From Paracyclopina nana (Eukaryota; Arthropoda; Copepoda; Cyclopoida; Cyclopettidae), in NCBI GenBank assembly GCA_019096065.1, contig JAGUCH010000008.1, forward strand, positions 2,485,001 to 2,549,000: a DNA stretch of 64,000 nucleotides. Reading direction: 5' to 3'. The notes beneath the pieces were generated by a model. It was not told the origin of the DNA and searched no databases. It was given only the letters and a program-made list of their open reading frames with translations. How positions within the stretch are numbered: the first letter of the stretch is position 1; each line of letters begins with the position of its first letter. Positions 1-11,348 of the stretch are shown in pieces. Both the position numbers and the translations under genes were made by a program.

Positions 1-1268
1 GGGCTCCATAAATTAACCATGATAGAGTTCAGATTGGTTTAAATGGCACAGTAATAGCATCACTAATAATAATGTGACCTCGTTTCGCACCGAGGCTGCA
101 GCCTTTTCGAATGGATGTGATGGGGGGAGGAAAAGCAAGTTGAGTTGAGGCTTTCGCAGTTGTCCAACAAAAATGATGACAAACGATTCGGACCCGCGCG
201 TTCCTAATATAAAGCACACAAAGGAGCTTTGATTTTTCGAAAGCCTTCAGGCCATAAATTAAAAATAATCATCCAACGCAATGGCTTAATGCAAAATCAG
301 GCCAACCACAAATATTTGGTTGTAGCGAATAATTTGCATCAGAAACTGCAATGCGACATTCATCATTTGTGAGGTTCAACAACCGTTCAATGATTTATGA
401 TGTCATTTTTAAAAGGCTTCCAAATTTTTTTTGCAATAAACAACCCAAAAGGCCAAAATGTGGCCATTTTTCTGGCTCATTTTCCTCTGAAGCAAATGGA
501 CACTTCTCTCCACGTACAATGCTAGTCTAAAAATATAATGGTTATATGTGAGAACAAAAAAAGGGCTGAATATGCATATGTGTATATCTCACTTTGAATG
601 GATGAGCAGCACTTTGTAGCAACTCAATGCCACATTTGTGATTGCGTGGAATATGAAAAATTGAGCTCATAAATCATTTTCACAAAAATGGCTGCTTTCA
701 ACGATCAATCTAAGCATGAAAATACTACTACAAAAGATGCAACAATCAATAGACCGTAATCCCATAATGGCAGATCACGAATGTGATGCATGTCGATTGT
801 GCTTATGAATTTTTCAGAAGCGAGTATTATCTGACATTTTGGAATCGGGGAAAATGCCAGCAGCCATCAAAAAGGGAAGGGGCAATTACGTTGGAGGATT
901 CGAGGGGAAGAAGCATTACAATGGCAAAGTGGCCTCAGATCTGTGACAAAATAAGGGCCGAAAAAAGTCTGACTTGTTTGGTTTCCCTCATCTTGTTAGG
1001 CTTCTGCCAAAAATCCAAAAATCTGTTTTTCGGCAAACATACTAAGGGAGAATTGGTGGCATTATACGGGAAATGGAGAAAATCGATCAATTGGAAAAGT
1101 TGGGAGCACTCACGCAATCCAGGATAATTTTTGAAAAAGCCAATTTGACAAAAGAGACTGATGCACTTTTCAATTTTGCATTTTACCATGGCCTAGTTGA
1201 GCAAACTAGGGGAAATAGTCAGTTTTTAATTGCATCTGTCTGAAGGCTAGAACTTATCGTGTGTAGTT
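1..1268. other. No gene recognised
   Basis: AT-rich sequence with only short overlapping open frames on both strands (for example 783-1127 plus and 935-1189 minus) that resemble nothing known to me and have no convincing splice context. I see no supported gene here. Confidence 0.5.
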
Positions 1269-1441
1269 ATCCGCTAGATGGAGCTACAGCATATTTTCTG
1301 CGGACATTTCGTACGAGACCGAACTATTTTCCCCATTAGGCAGTCAAAAGCGCCAAATACAACTCTAGCGAAAAAATCAACATCTGGTAATTTTAAACCC
1401 CGCTGCAGTGGCGCCATCTATGGTGGTTGCGAAAAAACGGT
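1269..1441 (-). repeat. 180-bp CTCF-motif repeat, copy A
   Basis: Minus-orientation copy of the dispersed family described in the findings. It starts with CCGCTAGATGGAGC at about 1271 and carries the middle block (ACTATTTTCCCCATT, then an AACATCTGGTAATTTT stretch) and GTGGCGCCATCTA near 1418. It lies just 3' of the minus-strand gene at 1477-1761. Confidence 0.8.
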
Positions 1442-1476
1442 AGCTAGCAACACGTGAAATCATTTTTAGGTCTTTC

Positions 1477-1761
1477 TTAAGACAATTTATTATAGGCAAG
1501 ATTCAAGGCCACCCATACGCATAGCAATCCCAGTTCACGGACTTCGGGATCTTCTAACATACAATCGAAAAGGCCGTTGATGTTGGGAAGACGGTTCTCA
1601 TTTTTGAGCTCTTCTTCGAGGCCCTCAACAAAATCAACCACGAGTTCCATGCATCTGCTTTTCATTTCACCATTTAACAGCAAAGTCATGAAATAGTTTT
1701 CCACGTCAATCCGGTCAAGGTCCAAATTTCTGGTCATCTTAGAGAGTGACTTTGGTGGCAT
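1477..1761 (-). CDS. Orphan 94-residue protein
   Basis: I do not recognise this protein. It is 94 residues, begins MPPKSLSKMTRNLDLDRIDV, is acidic in the middle (GLEEELKNEN), ends with a hydrophobic stretch (LGLLCVWVALNLAYNK), and has no signal peptide. A splice acceptor (ATATTCCAG) sits directly before the ATG and a donor (GTAAGT) lies about 80-100 nt upstream on the same strand, so a spliced 5' UTR is likely; this is the main reason to believe the gene. The stop codon region includes AATAAA, which may be the poly(A) signal overlapping the last codons. Helical adaptor-like content is possible but unproven. Confidence 0.5.
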   Translation of the reverse strand: MPPKSLSKMTRNLDLDRIDVENYFMTLLLNGEMKSRCMELVVDFVEGLEEELKNENRLPNINGLFDCMLEDPEVRELGLLCVWVALNLAYNKLS

Positions 1762-2216
1762 TCTGGAATATTCTAATGAGAAAAATTTAGGTGAATTCCT
1801 CCCATTATTAATTATTATCTGTGTACTTACTACCCATCAAGATGACAAAACAAGTGAAAAACCGGAGAAACGGATGTTTTGAATTGTTGTCCTAAATAAA
1901 AGAGCTTAAGCTGAGAAGTATAACTAGCTACAAAGTTACAAGGGTGTACTTTTTATTTTGTTAACTTAGGCTCTTTTCAAAAAACGCCAAATTCGTGAAA
2001 CTCGGTAATGTAGCAAATTCGAAAATGGGCATGAATGAAATCACAATTATTTGCGAATGATTTGAACATTGTGCAAGGTTGAGAGAATCTTCAGATAAGT
2101 TACGAGAAATCGTGCAGATAAAAGAATTCATTTTTTATCATATTTGCTCATGATATGAGAATTATCAATTTTTTCCTCTGACCTTTAATTACTTCAGCTT
2201 TTATTAGTGAGTAAGC
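1762..2216. other. Intergenic, divergent 5' regions
   Basis: Lies between the minus-strand orphan gene and the plus-strand PAN-like gene. It probably holds the orphan's 5' UTR exon (donor near 1829 on the minus strand) and the promoters of both genes. No TATA box I would defend. Confidence 0.35.
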
Positions 2217-2565
2217 ATGAAGGGAGCTCTCGGCCTTGTTTGCATTTTGGTCATTGCTTTTCAAGCAGGTAGGCAATGAAACTACTTTCTGAGTAAAAAA
2301 TCTTCTAAATATCCCTTCTTAAGCCAATGCTTGCTACTATCAAGACTATGCTTATGGAGGGGGTGACATCCTTGTGAGTGGATTCCACAACGTTCAAGAA
2401 TCATGGACTGACTGTCAAAAGTCTTGCCAAGCCATAACCAACTGCAAGTACTGGACCTGGTTCGAACCTGATTACGATGGCACCAGCAAAAAATATTGCC
2501 TTTTGAAATTCGAGGATGGTGGACTTCCCCTGCCAGGAGCCATTTCAGGACCAAGATTTTGCTAA
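2217..2565 (+). CDS. Small secreted PAN/apple-like protein
   Basis: Two exons, 2217-2268 and 2324-2565 (phase 1 junction, GT-AG), encode 97 residues. A classical signal peptide (MKGALGLVCILVIAFQA) is followed by a single cysteine-rich module with W-T-D-C-Q-K-S-C and C-K-Y-W-T-W-F spacing, then Y-C-L-L-K and a terminal Cys. That pattern fits a PAN/apple domain, a fold that binds proteins or carbohydrates. AATAAA overlaps the stop codon (2565-2570). The protein is probably secreted; its partner is unknown. It converges on the SDR gene at 2617, only about 50 nt away, so the transcripts may overlap at their 3' ends. Confidence 0.75.
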
Positions 2566-2616
2566 ATAAAGTTTATAGTCCAAGCAAACCTGCCTTTTAT
2601 TTGCAATTGACTTAAA

Positions 2617-3474
2617 TCAAGTGTCCTTGGTCGGGTAGGGACCATTGACCCAATCCACCAGGGAACAGTCGAACCAAACGTACTTTCCACGAATGTCAGT
2701 TCCAGGAGGAAGAGTAGCCAAAAAAATGGAGGACTTTGCTCCCTCATCAATGGACAACGGACCCTTGTGGGAAGTCATGTCAGTATCCACATATCCAGGA
2801 TGGTTATGATTGATAGCTATGTCAGACCTGGAGCTGTCCTTGTCCATCTCCCTCTGTTGGATGCGAGTCAGAGCACTCAATCCAACTTTTGACACCACAT
2901 AGGTGCTATTGGGCCAGCCTTTGCTCGCATGATCGCCAGCTTCTGCAGAGGCCACAAAGTCATTCATCAACGCATCCAATTCCTCATAGGTCAAGGTTGA
3001 GTCAGATGATGCGAACTTGCTACGCAAGTCTTCTCCAGGAATTCTTCCCAAAAAGCCCATCATGCTGGACAAGTTGACAACCCTGGCTCCAGATCTCAGA
3101 AGCGGGAAAAGCATGTCGCAGGTTCTCTTCACGCTGAAGTAGTTGGTCGCAATCGTGACCTTTGCTTGAACGGCAAAGGACTCAGTTGCACTTTGCTTAA
3201 AAGCTATGGCAGCATTGTTGATGAGGACATCAATTCCACCATATTTTTCCTTGATGAATGATGCCAATCTTGCAATGCTCTCAGAGCCATCAATATCCAA
3301 TTGATGGAAATGCACCTTGATGCCTTCTTTAGCCAGAGCATCCACAGCTGCCAAGCCCCTCTCTTCACTTCGTGAAGTCAAATAGACATCACCATCAAAG
3401 ACCTTGGCCAAGCCCCGGACTGTGGCTAGGCCCACTCCCTTATTACTTCCAGTAACGATTGCAACTTTAGTCAT
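2617..3474 (-). CDS. Carbonyl reductase-like SDR, copy 1
   Basis: An intronless gene of 285 residues (human CBR1 is 277). It shows the classical SDR landmarks in order: TGSNKGVG nucleotide-binding loop near residue 8, NNAA near 86, the catalytic Ser in VVNLSS, the WPNSTYVVSK active site (Tyr-x-x-x-Lys), and HPGYVDTDM after it. CBR1-type enzymes reduce carbonyl compounds and quinones with NADPH in the cytosol. The insertion before the active-site Tyr is of CBR1 type rather than short SDR type. It is a tandem duplicate of the gene at 3561-4409, same strand, about 85 nt apart. Exact substrate cannot be read from the sequence. Confidence 0.9.
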   Translation of the reverse strand: MTKVAIVTGSNKGVGLATVRGLAKVFDGDVYLTSRSEERGLAAVDALAKEGIKVHFHQLDIDGSESIARLASFIKEKYGGIDVLINNAAIAFKQSATESFAVQAKVTIATNYFSVKRTCDMLFPLLRSGARVVNLSSMMGFLGRIPGEDLRSKFASSDSTLTYEELDALMNDFVASAEAGDHASKGWPNSTYVVSKVGLSALTRIQQREMDKDSSRSDIAINHNHPGYVDTDMTSHKGPLSIDEGAKSSIFLATLPPGTDIRGKYVWFDCSLVDWVNGPYPTKDT

Positions 3475-3560
3475 CTAAAATAAATAATAGTATTAATTAC
3501 GAGTTTAAAATTACTTCATCAGATGATTGGTTCCAGTTTATGCTTGTCATTACAAAAAAA

Positions 3561-4409
3561 TTATTCTGGCTCAGGTCCATTCACCCAATCCAATATGGAG
3601 CAATCCTTCCAAATGTACTGGCCTTTAACAGGTGTGTTTTCTGGCAGCAAGGCAGCAAAAAGAGAGGACCTTGCTCCTTCATCAGGTGTCAAAGGACCCA
3701 AATGGCTTGACATGTCGGTGCTGACCCAACCGGGATGAACGTGATTAATGGCAACATCAGTTAGATTGGGATTGTTATCCATTTCTCGTTGCTGGATGCG
3801 TGTCAAAGCGCTGAGGCCAACTTTTGAGACCACATAAGTACTGTTGGGCCAGCCTTGCTCATGGTGATTTCCAGCCTCTGCGGCTTGAACAAAGCTGCTC
3901 ATGAGACCATCCAATTCAGCTTCAGACAAGGCTGAGTTGCTTGACGCAAGCTGGGCTCTTAACTTAGGACAGGGAATTTTGATGAGAAATCCACAATTGC
4001 TGGACACATTGACAACCCGCGCACCATTGCGCAAGAGTGGAAAAAGGCGATGGCAGGTATTTCTAACGCAAAAGTAGTTGGTGGCAAGCGTCACTTTGGC
4101 TTGATGCGCAAAAGGCTCAGTTGCAGCTCTTTTAAACGCGATGGCAGCATTGTTGACCAAAATGTCAAGCCCGCCATATTTTTCTTTGATGAATGCAGCA
4201 AGTCTGTCGATGCTCTCATCGTCAGTGATGTCAAGGTGATGGAACTTGACTTCGATGCCGCCTTTTTTCAACTCCTCGACGGCGGCAAGGCCTCGTTCCA
4301 CGCTTCTGCTGGTCAAATAGACATCGCCTTCAAACACCTTGGCCAGGCCTTTGACAATGGCATAGCCTATGCCCTTGTTGCTTCCAGTGACGACTGCGAC
4401 TTTGGCCAT
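3561..4409 (-). CDS. Carbonyl reductase-like SDR, copy 2
   Basis: Intronless, 282 residues from the ATG at 4409, chosen because MAKVAVVTGSNKG lines up with MTKVAIVTGSNKG in copy 1; an upstream in-frame ATG at 4418 would add three residues. Motifs are TGSNKGIG, NNAAIAF, VVNVSS, NSTYVVSK and HPGWVSTDM, all expected for an NADPH-dependent carbonyl reductase. It is the likely 5' partner of a tandem duplication with the gene at 2617; the two differ throughout, so the duplication is not recent. An upstream ORF on the other strand (4050-4433) is only its shadow. Confidence 0.9.
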   Translation of the reverse strand: MAKVAVVTGSNKGIGYAIVKGLAKVFEGDVYLTSRSVERGLAAVEELKKGGIEVKFHHLDITDDESIDRLAAFIKEKYGGLDILVNNAAIAFKRAATEPFAHQAKVTLATNYFCVRNTCHRLFPLLRNGARVVNVSSNCGFLIKIPCPKLRAQLASSNSALSEAELDGLMSSFVQAAEAGNHHEQGWPNSTYVVSKVGLSALTRIQQREMDNNPNLTDVAINHVHPGWVSTDMSSHLGPLTPDEGARSSLFAALLPENTPVKGQYIWKDCSILDWVNGPEPE

Positions 4410-4560
4410 GATTCTCACTTGGTTATTTTATAGCTTGGCCTATACCTGCATGTGTATGCGGAGAGATTGGGAAGCACGCCTCTCCAACGGCGTGCATGCA
4501 ATGTATACGTACACGATAACCCAGCGTCAGCCGTAAAGTATACAATCAAGCACTTCAAAG

Positions 4561-5052
4561 TAGTGATGGAACGAGCCGGAAATTTTCAGCTTGATCAAGC
4601 TTCAAGCTTTTAGAAATGTGTTCGAGCGATCCCAAGCTTTTGAAAATTATTATCAAGCTTTTTCAAGCTCGAAATTTCACATTTCAAGCTTTTTTCAAGG
4701 TTTTCACTTTTGTAGTATTTTTACATAAAAAATGGCGATTAATCGCCAGATTTGGCAAAATTACCCAAAAAAGAGCAAATAAAGACAGAAATAGCTTTAA
4801 CTTTGATTAAGTACTTCATTCCCTCGAGTATGTGCTAATTTTAAAAATTTGCCCTTTTTTGTTTTGATAAAAAATGGATAAAGTTTTGAAATTTTTTGGT
4901 GTCAAGCTTTTTCAAGCTTTGCATTTTTGGGTTCAAGCTTTTTCAAGCTTTTCAAAATTTGGTTCGAGCGATCCCAAGCTTTTTGCTTATGTAGCTCAAG
5001 CTGGGTTTTAGCTTCAAGCTTTCAAGCCAAGCTGAAACTCGTTCCATCACTA
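4561..5052. mobile_element. hAT-type MITE with 8-bp target duplication
   Basis: The element is bounded by TAGTGATGGAACGAG and its reverse complement CTCGTTCCATCACTA. It is flanked on both sides by the identical 8-mer CTTCAAAG (4553-4560 and 5053-5060), the target-site length of hAT transposons. It is 492 bp and has no coding capacity. The interior is filled with repeats of TTCAAGCTTTTTCAAGCTT and a duplicated TTCGAGCGATCCCAAGCTTT block (about 4620 and 4963), so the sequence is dense in AAGCTT. Confidence 0.88.
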
Positions 5053-5060
5053 CTTCAAAG

Positions 5061-5690
5061 TGGATGTCTCTCAATGTTTTGCGGTGAAACTTTAAACCGT
5101 CGTGCAAAAACCTGAAATGTAATGTAAAAAAAAAACACTTTTAAAGGAGTCATTGTAAAACACAATTCGCACGCATTAATTAGAATTAAAATTGATGTTA
5201 TCGTTTTCGCAACAACCTCAAAAACGGACCCAAATTAAAAGTTATATAAGCAGCTATAATATTGCAGCTATTGCTGATCAAGTTTTTTACAAGATGAATG
5301 GGAGGAGTTCAATGAAATTCAGGGATAAACCACCTGAGGTCATATATATGTAGGTTTTCGAAATTGCAAGTCGCGTGTCATACCTTGCATGAGTTTCTTC
5401 ACATACCTCGTTACTCGTTAGTCGACACTCGACAGTAAGCGGACAGCGGTCCGTCACTAATCTCAGTGATTTCAGCTGACACAATTTTGAATTTGGCGGC
5501 GTTTTGACGCTTTATCTGCCAGCGGAGGAATTGTGGCAGCTGTTGGCCCTTGTTAGCAGCACTGTGCAGCAGCAGCTACTGCTTCCATTTCTACTGTTCG
5601 TACCAAATATCAGACAGACTCGGACGCGGAGTGTAGACTTGAGCGCGTTTTTCCACTTTTTCGAATGTTTTAGCTGGCGCAGGCCTCTTT
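5061..5690 (+). other. PAN3 promoter and 5' UTR region
   Basis: Contains no gene I can support. The last 200 nt before the PAN3 start are open on the plus strand in another frame, as expected for a GC-richer 5' UTR. I see no convincing TATA box. Confidence 0.4.
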
Positions 5691-8600
5691 ATGGACCCGG
5701 CGGCATTCGCCACCTTTCAGCAGCAGCCGCCTCTGGGGTCCGGCCTTTTTCGGCCTCCACCTCAGTACAATGGGGCTCCACCAGATCGGAGGCCGCCACA
5801 CCATCGACCACCGACCAATGGATCTGGAAATATCGCTCCGCAAGTGAGATGTCAATAAGTACTCCATTTTACGCGAAAACTCACCGTTTGTTTTGATCAT
5901 GCCGATTTGACGCACAATTTTGGTTTATCAAAATTGCGTGTTATTGTTGTCAAATCGTCACTGCTATGCTGTTATCGATTTTTTTTGTGTGTCTGGTTCA
6001 GGGCTCCAAGCTGGCGACCTACATGAACCGAGGCTCGGGCTTCGGGTGCGGATCCCCGGCCTCGATTGCCCAGATGGCTGCCGACCTCAACAACCTCGGC
6101 CTCGATCCGAACACCTTGAAGAAGTTGAGCATGTCTGGCATCCGGGAATTCATCCCGCAGCCCAACGCTTCGTCATCGGCCAGGAGAGCCTCCGGAGACA
6201 ATAATTCCGGGTCCAGCAGCCCCTACAATCAGCCGAGCTTTCCAAGCCAGCAGCGGCTTCTTCCTCCGGGAGGTCAGCAGGCTTTTGGGGCTAGCCCGCG
6301 GACGAGCCCCACGCCGCCCACTTCATCAGCGGAATTGAATGCCAATGCTGGAGATCCCTCCAGCATTTCCACCTACAGCGATGGGGGAACGACGTACTTT
6401 TACGCGAGCGAAGATATGGTGAGCGTCATTTGAAAATTAGCGCGCTATGTCCCAACTTTCTTTTCAAATGTGTTCGGCACTTGTTATCAGCTCTCACGTG
6501 TGTCAAATGTAAAATGTCCACTAAGAGCAGCGATCAACAACAACAACTGCAACAGCGCAGATTTTACCTCAAACTAAAAGTGAGCTTCAATCATTGACTC
6601 GGAGTAAGCGTCCTACTCTCATTCTACTTTTAGCCCATCGGTGGCGAGGCCCTGATCAGCAATGGGATGCATGTGGCCCCTCAGCCCACTGTGCTGTTGC
6701 CCAACTACTCGGCGTACACGGGAACGCCGAGCTACGTTGCCAATATGAAAGTGCGAAGCAATGTGCCAGCTTTTCTGCAAGAAAACGAGCTGAAATTTGA
6801 AATCCTAAAAAAACAACACATCTGCCAAGCTCAAGTGAGTGATTTAAAAACTGCATGCAGGCTACTGTAGAATACGTGCGATATATTTATAATCGACTTG
6901 ATGGAGCAACTTTGGGGAAATTGTGAAAGATACTTTTCAGTAGTCTAAAATGCAAAATTTATCAATTAGGGATAAAACCACTTTTGGGATTTTTGTTCTC
7001 CCTCGACTGTGACGCCTTCAAGAGTGAGAACTGAACGTAATGCTTTCAGGTCGATCCAGAGACATGTGCTCAATTGCCCACTTCGGTGGACAACTTTAAC
7101 CAGCTTTGCCCGTTGGAGCCGCCACCTGCCTCACCGCTGCACAAGTCTCACACGTTCGGGTATGTCACGAGTGTCTACAAGGCCACCAACGTGAAGAACG
7201 GCCAATGCGTGGCCTTGAGAAGAATACATGGGTATCGCTTGGTCAACACGAAATGCATGGTTCTCGTTGACCAATGGAAGAAGCTACAGCATGCCAACCT
7301 CGTGGCGCTGCGCCAAGTGTTCACCACGAAGTTGTTCAATGATCACTCCATGGTATTCGTGTACGACTTTTATCCAGGTGCAGAGACCTTAATGGCCCGG
7401 CACTTCAACGCTCCCTCTCAAATGGGCGGAGGTTTCATGGATCACTTTAGGTAAGCTTCGTTATCTTGGCATATCTAAAAAATCCACTCTTTTCCTTACT
7501 TGAAATCAGAAATACCATAGTTTTTTGCTGGTATGGATCGGATTTTTAAAGATCAAGAGTTGAATAGGAAAAGTATTGTTTTTTCAGCGGGGATGTGTCG
7601 GCTCGCTCGTACAACCCGCACAAGAGCCAGATGCTGCGACAGCAAGCCATGCTGTCGCAGAATGGGCTTTTGGCTGAAAGCCTCATATGGACATATGTCA
7701 TCCAAATGACATCGGCCTTGCGCCACATACACTCCGCCGGCCTCGCCTGTCGGACTCTGGATCCCACCAAAATTCTGATTATCAACAAGACAAGACTGCT
7801 GCTGAACTGCTGTGGCATTTTCGACGTTCTTACCTTCGATCCAACGTCGTCCAACCCGATGGCCGCCATGGCCCACTACCAACAAGAGGATCTTATTGCT
7901 CTTGGCAAAATTGTATTAGGTAAGCAGAATTTTAAGCTGAAAAATTCACTCTGCTTATCGGCACTTTTCAGCTCTCGCCTGCAACTCGTTCTTGGCCATC
8001 CAAAGGGAAAACTTGCAGACCTCTATGGAGATCGTGACTTCGACTTACAGCAGTGATATGCGAAATTTGATCATGTATTTACTGACTAATCCCACTCGAT
8101 TGAAAACGGTGAACGACCTGATGCCTATGATAGGTAGACATCAGATTTGTGTTGAATATGCATGGATTATAATCGCCTTTTTTTTAGGAGCTAGATTTTA
8201 CAACCAGCTGGATGCAGCACTCACTCACGGAGATGTAATTGAAGCTGAGCTATCGAAGGAGATCGAGTCTTCGCGACTGTTTCGCCTGTTGACCAAGCTT
8301 TGCACCGTTGTAGACAGAGCCGAGCTCAATGGAGATTTCGGTTGGGCCGAATACGGGGACAGATACATGCTCAAACTCTTCCGAGACTATGTCTTCCATC
8401 AGGTAGAAATTGATTTTTCGATGCGAGCCATTAAGGCAATTTGGGGTTTTTTCACTGCAGATTATGGAAGATGGCCGACCCTGGCTTGACATGGCCCACG
8501 TGATTTCCTGCTTGAACAAGCTGGATGCCGGCGTTGGTGACAAAGTGTGCTTGATGTCTCGAGACGAGCAGAACGTTCTTGTAGTGAGCTACGTTGAGTT

Positions 8601-8703
8601 AAGGCAATGCCTTGAGCAATCCTTTTCCGAATGCATTCACGCCCACCGAGCGCCCACGGGGGCCAACCCGGGGGCCAATTCCATTGGAGGCTATACTACG
8701 TAA
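5691..8703 (+). CDS. PAN3: PAN2-PAN3 deadenylase regulatory subunit PAN3
   Basis: Eight exons (5691-5843, 6002-6418, 6634-6834, 7050-7450, 7588-7919, 7972-8133, 8188-8402, 8461-8703) join in phase to 707 residues, within the usual animal range. PAN3 is the adaptor of the cytoplasmic PAN2-PAN3 poly(A) nuclease. Exon 2 begins GSKLATYMNRGS and contains LSMSGIREFIPQP, which resembles the PAM2 motif that binds poly(A)-binding protein. The pseudokinase domain follows (FGYVTSVYKATNVKNGQCVA, then HIHSAGLACRTLDPTKIL where an active kinase would have HRD), with the coiled coil and C-terminal knob at the end (DYVFHQIMEDGRPWLDMAHV). I did not find the N-terminal CCCH zinc finger of some PAN3 proteins; it may be lost or lie in an unseen 5' exon. 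No frameshifts. Confidence 0.95.
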
Positions 8704-9839
8704 AACCACGAATACTCATGATGATGAAGGCCTTGCTTGGTAGACATAGAGGATTCCTTTTTATTTTTATTATATCTCCCGAGCGTTCTAAGTACCGTAT
8801 TATTATTATATCACATAATTATTGTAACGATCTGCCCTCAGTGTACATAAGTAGATGAGCAATGACATCTGGTGTCATGGTTGATTATTGGGGCAACTTC
8901 TACTGATGCTGCAGCATTTGACAAGTACCTGCAGACAAGAAATCTCGGACTCCTTTGCAACATTACTAAGCTCTGCTCTTAGAAGCTTGGCCAACCTTCA
9001 GATAAAGAGAAGAATGACTACAACAAAACAGAATCGCTGTCACTTCGCCCGCAATCAAGGGAGGTGTGCGGCACCAAAAAAATCCACTAAAACGAAGCAT
9101 AAAAACTTGACTGTTGACAAAAAAAGAAGGCATAATTGTGTAAACGCAACAAAAACTGAAATAAAAACGATTACAATCCTGAAAAATCTGGCACTTGGCA
9201 GCAGCAGTTGAAGGAGAAATATGGCGAGCTGGGCCATTTTTTTGCTCCTTCCTGCTATGATATGTGAAAGGCGACCTTGGCTCGATCAGCTGATCGAGTC
9301 AACAAGCGAGAAATGAGGGAAAATAGTTCCTTTGAAATGTTCGCCAATCACCATTCCCCGCATTGAATTTCACGATGTTTAACGGCATTTCTTTTGCAAT
9401 CGTGACATTCACCGTTCTTTTTCAGTAATTTCCGTCAAATGAGTAGATTCAAGTTTGAAAACATAACAATGGAGGGCCTGCGAGGCAACAACTCTAAGGC
9501 AAAGCTTTTATGTAATCTGCTGGTATTTCGCAGACAAGTGAACTAAAGTACTTTATTATCTCGCTAATCAACCACGTGAAATTAATGCAAAGATAAATTT
9601 TGTGGTAAATGAGGCGGTGTCAAAATTTCGGTCATATACGTCATTCTCAGCTGAATTTCGACTCGTATTTTCGATCCTCCTCCCTCGAGCAGGGTCTGAC
9701 CAGCTGTACTGACTACTGAGACAATACGTCAGTCGAACTCAAAGGACGAAGTTTAGTGGGCTGCAGCTAAAATTGAGTGTGGTGTGTTGTGCGTGTGTTG
9801 GTCTCCTACGACGACAATCAAGGCCGATCTTCTGCCAAA
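8704..9839. other. PAN3 3' UTR and UBE2H promoter region
   Basis: The short open frame at 8888-9211 is lysine/asparagine-rich and looks like AT-rich 3' UTR of PAN3 rather than a gene; AATAAA occurs near 9162. The last few hundred bases lead into UBE2H, with an open GC-richer stretch from about 9770. No separate gene seen. Confidence 0.4.
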
Positions 9840-11348
9840 ATGTCGTCACCGTCGGCGGGAAAACGTCGCATGGACACCGACGTGATCAAGCTCATCGAGT
9901 CGAAGCACGAGGTCACAATTCTCGGAGGCCTTGACGAGTTCGTCGTCAAGTTTTTCGGGCCCAAAGGCACGCCCTACGAGGGCGGAGTGTGGAAAGTGCG
10001 GGTTCACTTGCCCGAACAGTACCCTTTCAAGTCCCCATCCATTGGGTTTGTGAATAAGGTCAGTAGAAGCTTTTTGCGTGCATTTTTTGTTCTGCAGCTG
10101 ACGGCCAACAAAGGCCACCACTCACTGCTACCTCCTACTCGCCGTCTGCTGCGAAGAGCCTTTTTCCACTATAATCTTATCGTCCTCCTGGCCTCATTAC
10201 TTTGTTCCATCTCAGGGCTTTGTTTTTTGTGCCCTAGGCATTTTTTACGTTCACCCACGTGGGGGCTGGGATGACTTTTAACTCTTTCATTGGGCCTGAA
10301 CGAGACCTTGAAAACCCCTTTCCTTTTTTATGAGTTGCTACACATGCCCAAAAAGAGTTTTGGCTCGTGACATGCTCCATAACTTCCTGCTGATTTTCCC
10401 TACCCCTTGGCAACAACAACAACAAGCTGCTGCTTTGTGCTGTAGTTGTACTAGCTGACTCAATCCCCTTTGTCTGCTACGCTTAGCTGCACGCTGCTAG
10501 GCTGGTGGAAAATGGAAATTGATCCGCTGTATGTAACAGACAAAAATGGGAGCTCTGCTCTGTTTGGCCTGTGGCAGAGAAATGTGGTTGTAAATTGCTA
10601 TGCACTTTCATTTTCTAGGTCTATCACCCCAACATTGATGAGGTCTCGGGCACTGTGTGCTTGGACGTCATTAACCAGGCGTGGACGGCTTTGTACGATC
10701 TCTCGAACATCTTTGAGAGCTTTTTGCCACAACTTCTCACTTATCCAAATCCCACGGATCCGCTCAATGGCGACGCAGCAGCCATGTATCTTCACAGGTA
10801 ATTTATAGATTAATTAGCCCAGGTCAAGAAATTTAGTTAAGGCGTTTTTTCGCCACCACCACTTTTGATGTTGCTATCGTAGAGGGGGACAAAATTAGTC
10901 CACGTGGATCTTTTCGTTGCGTACACTTTTTGGTCTGTTTGACAGCCGAATGGTGAAAATACATCAATTTCACACTTGAAATTCATTAAATACATGTTGC
11001 AGCTCATCCAGGGGATTTGTTCTCCGCGTTTTTGTTGTAGCCGATAAGCTATATGCTTTCCCTTATGACAGTAATGCGCATATTCTGCACCAATCACACA
11101 TACGATCGATTTGACCCCCTTTCCCCCTTATTTGTTTCAGGCCTGAAGAGTACAAGAAAAAAGTGGCGGAATACGTTCGCAAATATGCATCAGAAGAGGC
11201 CTTACGTCAAGCAGAGACGACAGCAGTGAGCTCCTCCTCCGAAAGTAGCATGAGTGATTTCAGCGAGGACGAAGCCCAGGTAAATCCTCTTTTAATAGAC
11301 ATGTGCACTCTGTACTAGCTAACTGCGTTGCAGGATATGGAGTTGTAA
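9840..11348 (+). CDS. UBE2H: Ubiquitin-conjugating enzyme E2 H
   Basis: Four exons (9840-10058, 10619-10797, 11141-11279, 11334-11348) give exactly 183 residues, the same length as human UBE2H. It begins [20 protein letters not shown]. The E2 core shows [18 protein letters not shown], then [20 protein letters not shown] with the catalytic Cys, and ends with the family's serine/acidic tail ([21 protein letters not shown]). UBE2H receives ubiquitin from E1 and works with the CTLH/GID E3 complex. The last exon is only 15 nt (Asp-Met-Glu-Leu-stop). Intron 2 holds a copy of the 180-bp repeat. Convergent with the PDE9-like gene. Confidence 0.97.
10832..11018 (+). repeat. 180-bp CTCF-motif repeat, copy J
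   Basis: A diverged plus-orientation copy inside UBE2H intron 2. Recognisable blocks are TTAGTTAAGGCGTTTTTTCG at the left, GACAGCCGAATGGTGAAAAT in the middle and GCAGCTCATCC at the right; its CTCF-like ends are partly decayed. Confidence 0.65.

Noticed and set aside
8888..9211. Lys/Asn-rich 107-residue ORF after PAN3
   Set aside because: Lies in the probable PAN3 3' UTR and has AT-driven composition.
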